A model generated the notes under the pieces. That model saw only the letters and a program-made list of their open reading frames with translations. It had not been told where the DNA came from and did not search any database. DNA of 64,000 nt from NCBI RefSeq assembly GCF_964199755.1, contig NC_133917.1, positions 4,283,967 through 4,347,966 of the forward strand. Direction: 5' to 3'. The DNA is from Larus michahellis (lineage: Eukaryota; Chordata; Aves; Charadriiformes; Laridae). This document shows positions 60,291 through 64,000 of this stretch, one piece after another; positions within the stretch are counted from its first letter, which is position 1; every line of letters starts with the position of its first letter. The translations under genes were made by a program, and so were the position numbers.

Positions 60291-60802
60291 AAAACGGGAG
60301 AGCGCTGCTCTGCCCCGCTCATCCCGAAACTGGCCCGGGCTGGCCCACCAGGATGCTCCCGCCACATCCCTGTCCCGCTGCCGCGGGATTTGGGGCGCCA
60401 GGCGCTCTGGCCCTCGTTAGCGGAGTTCGTTACCTCCCGGGGCTCTTCCCACCCCTTTCCCGCCTGGCACCTGCCACTCAGGCTGCGAGGAGTGGGGACA
60501 CCGTGCCCCCGTTCCTGAGCGGAGCCATCGTCCTCGTGTCACCCCGGTGTTTCGGGGTGCATCAGTGTGACTGTCCCCACCATCACCTCCCCCCTGCACC
60601 CCTACTCCCTGCTGGGGGGGGCTCGGCCTCGCACCCCCCTCCATCCCACCAAGCCTCCGCCGCTCCCACACGTCCCCTCGCTGTCCCGGTGCCTGTCAAA
60701 TGGTGAGGAATAAAGACCTGGAGCCAAAAACGAGCTCCATGATGAGCAGGAAAGGTCTGGGGGAGTTTTTTTGCAGCTCACAGCAGCCTTGGCTGCCCCC
60801 CC

Positions 60803-60931
60803 CCAAGCCACTTGTCCCCATCTCATGGCCCCCCCTGGGCTCCAGCCCATGCCCTTGGCTCGGAGCACCCTGTGCCGCAGCTGATCCCGCCCTCGGTGAA
60901 GATGTTCCGAGCTCAACCCTCGTCCCCCAGG
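60803..60931. repeat. Direct repeat copy 2 (pairs with 60163-60290)
   Basis: Second copy of the segment at 60163-60290. The central roughly 85 bp differs at only a few positions, while the C-run inside copy 1 differs in length. The pair lies 0.5 and 1.1 kb upstream of the small secreted-protein gene. Confidence 0.85.
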
Positions 60932-61343
60932 AATGCTCGGGGTTGGGGGGGCGCTGGCAGTCGGGGAGGATATAGGGGCTGGGGAGTGAGCAGGGGGGGG
61001 CTCGGAGAGGGCATGGGAGGCTTGTGGGGTGATCAGGAGCGTGCTGGGGGAGTATGGAGTGTACTGGGGTGCTACGGAGGGCACTGGGATGCTGCGGACT
61101 CGGAGCCATGGAGCTCCGGGAGGTGTCGGGGCTTGGCGGGCTGGGGAATGGCTTGGCACACGGAGGACCGGGAATGCTGGGAACGGGGCTGGTTCGGGTG
61201 CTCCCAGGGCTGGCAGCGGGGCCAGCCGGAGGGGCTGCAGGGCTAATCCCGGCTAATCCTGCCCTTGGCCAGGCGCCCGGGCACCGGCATCTTCCCACAT
61301 CTGGAAGATCCCGAGCTTCCCCCCAGCCCTCCCAGTCCCGGCC

Positions 61344-61368
61344 ATTGGTGCCCGCTGCCTTCATAAGG
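61344..61368 (+). promoter_or_regulatory. CCAAT/TATA-like promoter of the small secreted-protein gene
   Basis: An inverted CCAAT box (ATTGG, 61344-61348) is followed at a short interval by CATAAGG (61362-61368), a weak TATA-like element. It sits about 70 bp upstream of the ATG at 61437, which would place the start near 61392 and give a 5'UTR of about 45 nt. Confidence 0.45.
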
Positions 61369-61436
61369 GACGGACCCTGACCCCGGCTCATCCCTGGGTG
61401 GCTCCTGGCTGTGGTCGTCACCCAAAATCCTCCAGG

Positions 61437-62498
61437 ATGGTGAAGCTCTGGGTTGTCCTGCTGCTGGCCGGGCTCGCCTGCAGCCTGGCCGCCGGCGGTG
61501 AGTCGGGCAGGTCCCCGTGGGGACGGGGGGTGACACTGGGGTGGTCCCCGGTGGGGTGCAGGAGGGGGTTCGGGCCGTCCACACGCACAGATCGAGGGGT
61601 TGGGTGCAGAGTGGGGGGTGTGCGGTGGGGGGTCCCGACACCCCGCCGCGGTCGGTGATGCCATCTCTCTTCCTCCTGCAGCTCCTCTTGATGGGACGTC
61701 CTCCCCGAGCCCCGGTGAGTTGGGGGTCCCGCGTGTGAATCCTGGAGGGGGGCGGGTCTGGTGGCCGGGCTGCAAGACCAAGGTTTGGGACACCCCCCTA
61801 AGGACCCCGAGCCCTCCAAGGAACGGCAAATCTTTGGGTTTTTTCTCTTGTTCCGAAGGTGGGGTTGTTCCCGGTGGGTGAGGATGCTCCTGCATCCCTC
61901 TCCACCCTCCAAGGCAGGCGTGGGTCGGACCCACATGGCCCAGGTGGGGTTTGAGCAGCCCCGGCCCCCTGCAAACCCCCCACCAGCTCCCTCGGGGACG
62001 GGGATGGTGGCCTTGGCCGGGGTGGGAACACAAGGGCCGAGAGGTGCCGGGGCGTCGGGGCCAGCGGTTTCGGTGGGTGGGTGGGAGGTACCGTGGAGGC
62101 GGTGAGGAGCACCCGGTTGGCGGCACATTGGGGGTGTTCGGGTAACCCCCTTTCTCCCCGCAGACGTTGAGGCAGCCGAGAGGGCCAATGGAGGGCTGCT
62201 GGCCCGGCTGGTTGACGTGCTGCATGAGGCGCTGGAGGCTCTGACCTCCAACATCGTCGGGTGAGCGGGGAAGGGGCAGCAACCGGGGGGCGGGAGGGCT
62301 CCGTCGGGGTCCCTGGGGACAGCAACGGTGCCGCCCCGAGCGGCGTCCCCAGCTCCTTGCCACCCCGCTGCGCTGGATGCCGGCGGGGGACACAGCGGTG
62401 TGGGTGCCGGGGGGGGGCCGGCTGGGTGCCCCTGGGAGGGTGGGATGGGGGGACTGGGCCGGGTCTCACCCGCTGGGTGTTTTCTCTCGCCCAGGTGA
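61437..62498 (+). CDS. Unrecognised small secreted protein with amphipathic C-terminal helix (64 aa)
   Basis: I do not recognise this gene. Coding exons 61437-61497, 61682-61714, 62164-62260 and 62495-62498 join in matched phases at GT-AG sites into 64 residues plus stop. Residues 1-20 (MVKLWVVLLLAGLACSLAAG) form a textbook signal peptide with Ala-x-Gly cleavage geometry. The mature part, about 44 residues, has a Ser/Pro linker (DGTSSPSP) and a helix ending (GLLARLVDVLHEALEALTSN, then IVG) with Leu/Val/Ala on one face and Asp/Glu/Arg/His on the other. Net charge is about -5, with no Cys after cleavage. Size, secretion and an anionic amphipathic tail recall the GLYCAM1/lacritin/dermcidin peptides whose genes lie between PPP1R1A and TESPA1 in mammals, but I see no clear sequence match. 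An apolipoprotein-C-like or antimicrobial peptide is equally possible. Confidence 0.7.
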
Positions 62499-62709
62499 GC
62501 GGCCGGCAGCCAGCGCGGTAAGTCCCTTCCTTCCCCGGGCAGCCTGGGGACATGGGGTGGCCGGTGGCTGGCAGGGATGCAGCCCAAGGGCTGGGGGCTG
62601 GGGGGGCCGGGGGGGAGCGGGGAGGGCTCTCCTGGGGAAACTGGGAGCCCCCCCCCCCACCTCCCGGGGCCACCCAGGACCGTGCCCGGCTCCTCCTCTG
62701 CTTCTGCGC

Positions 62710-63310
62710 TGAGCGCCTCAAACCACCCTGACACCCCAAGAATCTCCCTGACACCCCAAAACCCACCCTGACACCCCCAAAACCACCCTGACACCCCAAA
62801 AATCACCCTGCCACCTCACCAAACCACCCTGCCACCCCAAAAATCACCCTGCCACCCCACCAAACCTCCCTGCCACCCCACCAAACCCCTCTGCCACCCC
62901 AAAACCCACCCTGTCACCCCAAAAATCACCCTGACACCGCACCAGACCTCTCTGCCATCTCCAAAACCACCCTGTCACCCCAAAAATCACCCTGCCACCC
63001 CAAAAACCTCCCTGCCACCCCAAAAACCACCCTGACACCACAAAAAACTCCCTGCTGCCCCACCAAACCACCCTGCCACCCCAAAAATCTCCCTGCCACC
63101 CCAAAAATCACCCTGACACCCCAACCAAACCTCTCTGCCACCCCAAAACTCTCCCTGTCACCCCAAAAATCACCCTGACACCCCAAAAACCCCCCTGCCA
63201 CCCCAAAAATCACCCTGACACCCCACCAGACCTCTCTGCCACCCCAAAAACGTCCCTGCCACCCCAAAACCCTCCCTGCCACTCCACCAGACCCCCCCCC
63301 CTGCCACCCC
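62710..63310. repeat. Minisatellite, CCACCCTGACACCCCAAAAA units
   Basis: About twenty-nine units near 20-21 bp (CCACCCTGACACCCCAAAAA, TCCCTGCCACCCCAAAAATC). It lies in the probable last intron of the small secreted-protein gene, between a GTAAGT donor at 62518 and an acceptor ending at 63338. Confidence 0.9.
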
Positions 63311-63338
63311 ACTGACCCCTCCCCTGATCCCACACCAG

Positions 63339-63720
63339 GGACCCCCACACGGCGGCTGGGCTGGGCTGGGGGCGGGGGGGCCCGACTCAGAGTAGGTTCT
63401 GGGGCAGTGGAGGAGCCAGAACCTGCTCCCCCCTCCATGGTGCGATTTGGGGGCCCTGCCAGGGCTGGCCCCGGGTGCCAGCGTGTTCCCCGGGGAGCAG
63501 GATGCGTCCCCGTCCCCCCTACCCCCCTGCCTCCTCCCTGCGAGCACCCCCGGCTCTGCACAGCGCCCCGCAGCTCCCTGACGCCGGCTCCGTTTGACCC
63601 CCAGCTCTTCCCGCGGCTCTTGTCGCCCCACGGCTCTTGTCACCCCACGGCTCTTCTCGCCCCGCGTCCCCGCGTCGCTCCGGACCAAAGCTGCCAATAA
63701 AGCAAACCCCTAATTACTGC
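63339..63720 (+). other. Probable 3'UTR exon of the small secreted-protein gene, AATAAA at 63696-63701
   Basis: CCCACACCAG ends at 63338 and AATAAA lies at 63696-63701 (GCTGCCAATAAAGCAAACCC), giving a final exon of about 380 nt. It contains three GGCTCTTGTC/CCCCACGG-type repeats near 63613-63660. The link to the upstream coding exons rests on strand, spacing and the GTAAGT donor at 62518. Confidence 0.5.
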
Positions 63721-64000
63721 CTGCCTTCTCCCGCCCAGTGTTTCCCTGCGTCCGGATGAATCCCAGCCGGGCTGTGGTCTGGTCCGGGGTACGATCCTGC
63801 TGCCAGCTGGAGGCAGCTGCAGTAGATGAACCAAGTCCCCCCCCCCCCGTCTCGATTCTGGTGCCCTTTTCGGGGGGAAACGGGTGCCAGCGGAGCCCCA
63901 GGGAGCCCTCCCACGCGTGGTGGTCCCAGAACAACCCACCAGCCCTCCAGGTCACGGTCTGCAGTCCTTACGGAGGCCATCCCAGTGCTTCCCAGTCCTG
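63721..64000. other. Window end, nothing recognised
   Basis: Unique GC-rich sequence with a short C-run near 63838. No coding exon was recognised before the window ends; in human the next gene in this order is NEUROD4. Confidence 0.5.

Larger units (their letters stand above)
59746..61340. other. Spacer upstream of the small secreted-protein gene
   Basis: Unique sequence except for a direct repeat pair listed separately. An AATAAA at 60709-60714 has no recognised gene before it. Near 60980-61100 a loose GGGGGAGTATGGAGTGTACT-like repeat is seen. Confidence 0.5.

Noticed and set aside
58934-60706. Plus-strand open frame of 590 codons upstream of the small secreted-protein gene
   Set aside because: Two thirds of it is the CCCATCCACCCCCAGTACC array; the rest shows no family resemblance.

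Overview
This window looks like a stretch of a very GC-rich avian microchromosome, probably one of the small 'dot' chromosomes. It is vertebrate: long multi-exon GT-AG genes whose spliced products align collinearly with vertebrate proteins. It is bird-like because it carries a CR1 LINE with the typical ATTCTATGATT 3' end, few other interspersed repeats, extreme GC content and tandem repeats in most introns and spacers. The gene order GTSF1 - NCKAP1L - PDE1B - PPP1R1A - TESPA1 matches human 12q13. Family and synteny assignments come from memory of the proteins; no search was run.

Layout. At 105-197 (minus) is the first coding exon of a GTSF1-type CHHC zinc-finger gene. Head-to-head with it, NCKAP1L (HEM1; 31 coding exons, 2227-12143, +) reads as an intact 1130-residue protein. 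PDE1B follows (14 exons, 15736-32840, +; 549 residues), with a second first exon at 21971-22023 that makes the PDE1B2-type N-terminus. PPP1R1A (inhibitor-1) is tail-to-tail with it (six coding exons, 43990 down to 37253, minus; 175 residues). TESPA1 lies at 50638-55057 (+; 10 coding exons, 658 residues). At the right end, 61437-62498 (+), is a small gene I do not recognise. It would encode a 64-residue preproprotein: a signal peptide, then a short anionic peptide ending in an amphipathic helix. It has a CCAAT/TATA-like promoter and a downstream AATAAA.

Between exons the DNA is dominated by more than twenty tandem-repeat families, each largely private to one intron, 3'UTR or spacer. Several are prone to Z-DNA, triplex or G-quadruplex structure. 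One in PDE1B intron 3 repeats a consensus 5' splice site dozens of times. PDE1B intron 2 is almost entirely a CR1 LINE whose 3' tip lies 18-19 nt before the splice acceptor. A few AT-rich pockets stand out and hold recognisable binding motifs: an octamer in NCKAP1L, MEF2 and RFX in PPP1R1A, GATA upstream of TESPA1. They are the best candidates for regulatory DNA.

The genes are not one pathway. NCKAP1L (leukocyte actin control through WAVE) and TESPA1 (T-cell receptor calcium signalling through IP3 receptors) are haematopoietic. PDE1B (Ca2+/calmodulin-activated cyclic nucleotide hydrolysis) and PPP1R1A (PKA-activated PP1 inhibitor) both set the output of cAMP signalling. No tRNA, rRNA, CRISPR array or retroviral copy was seen.
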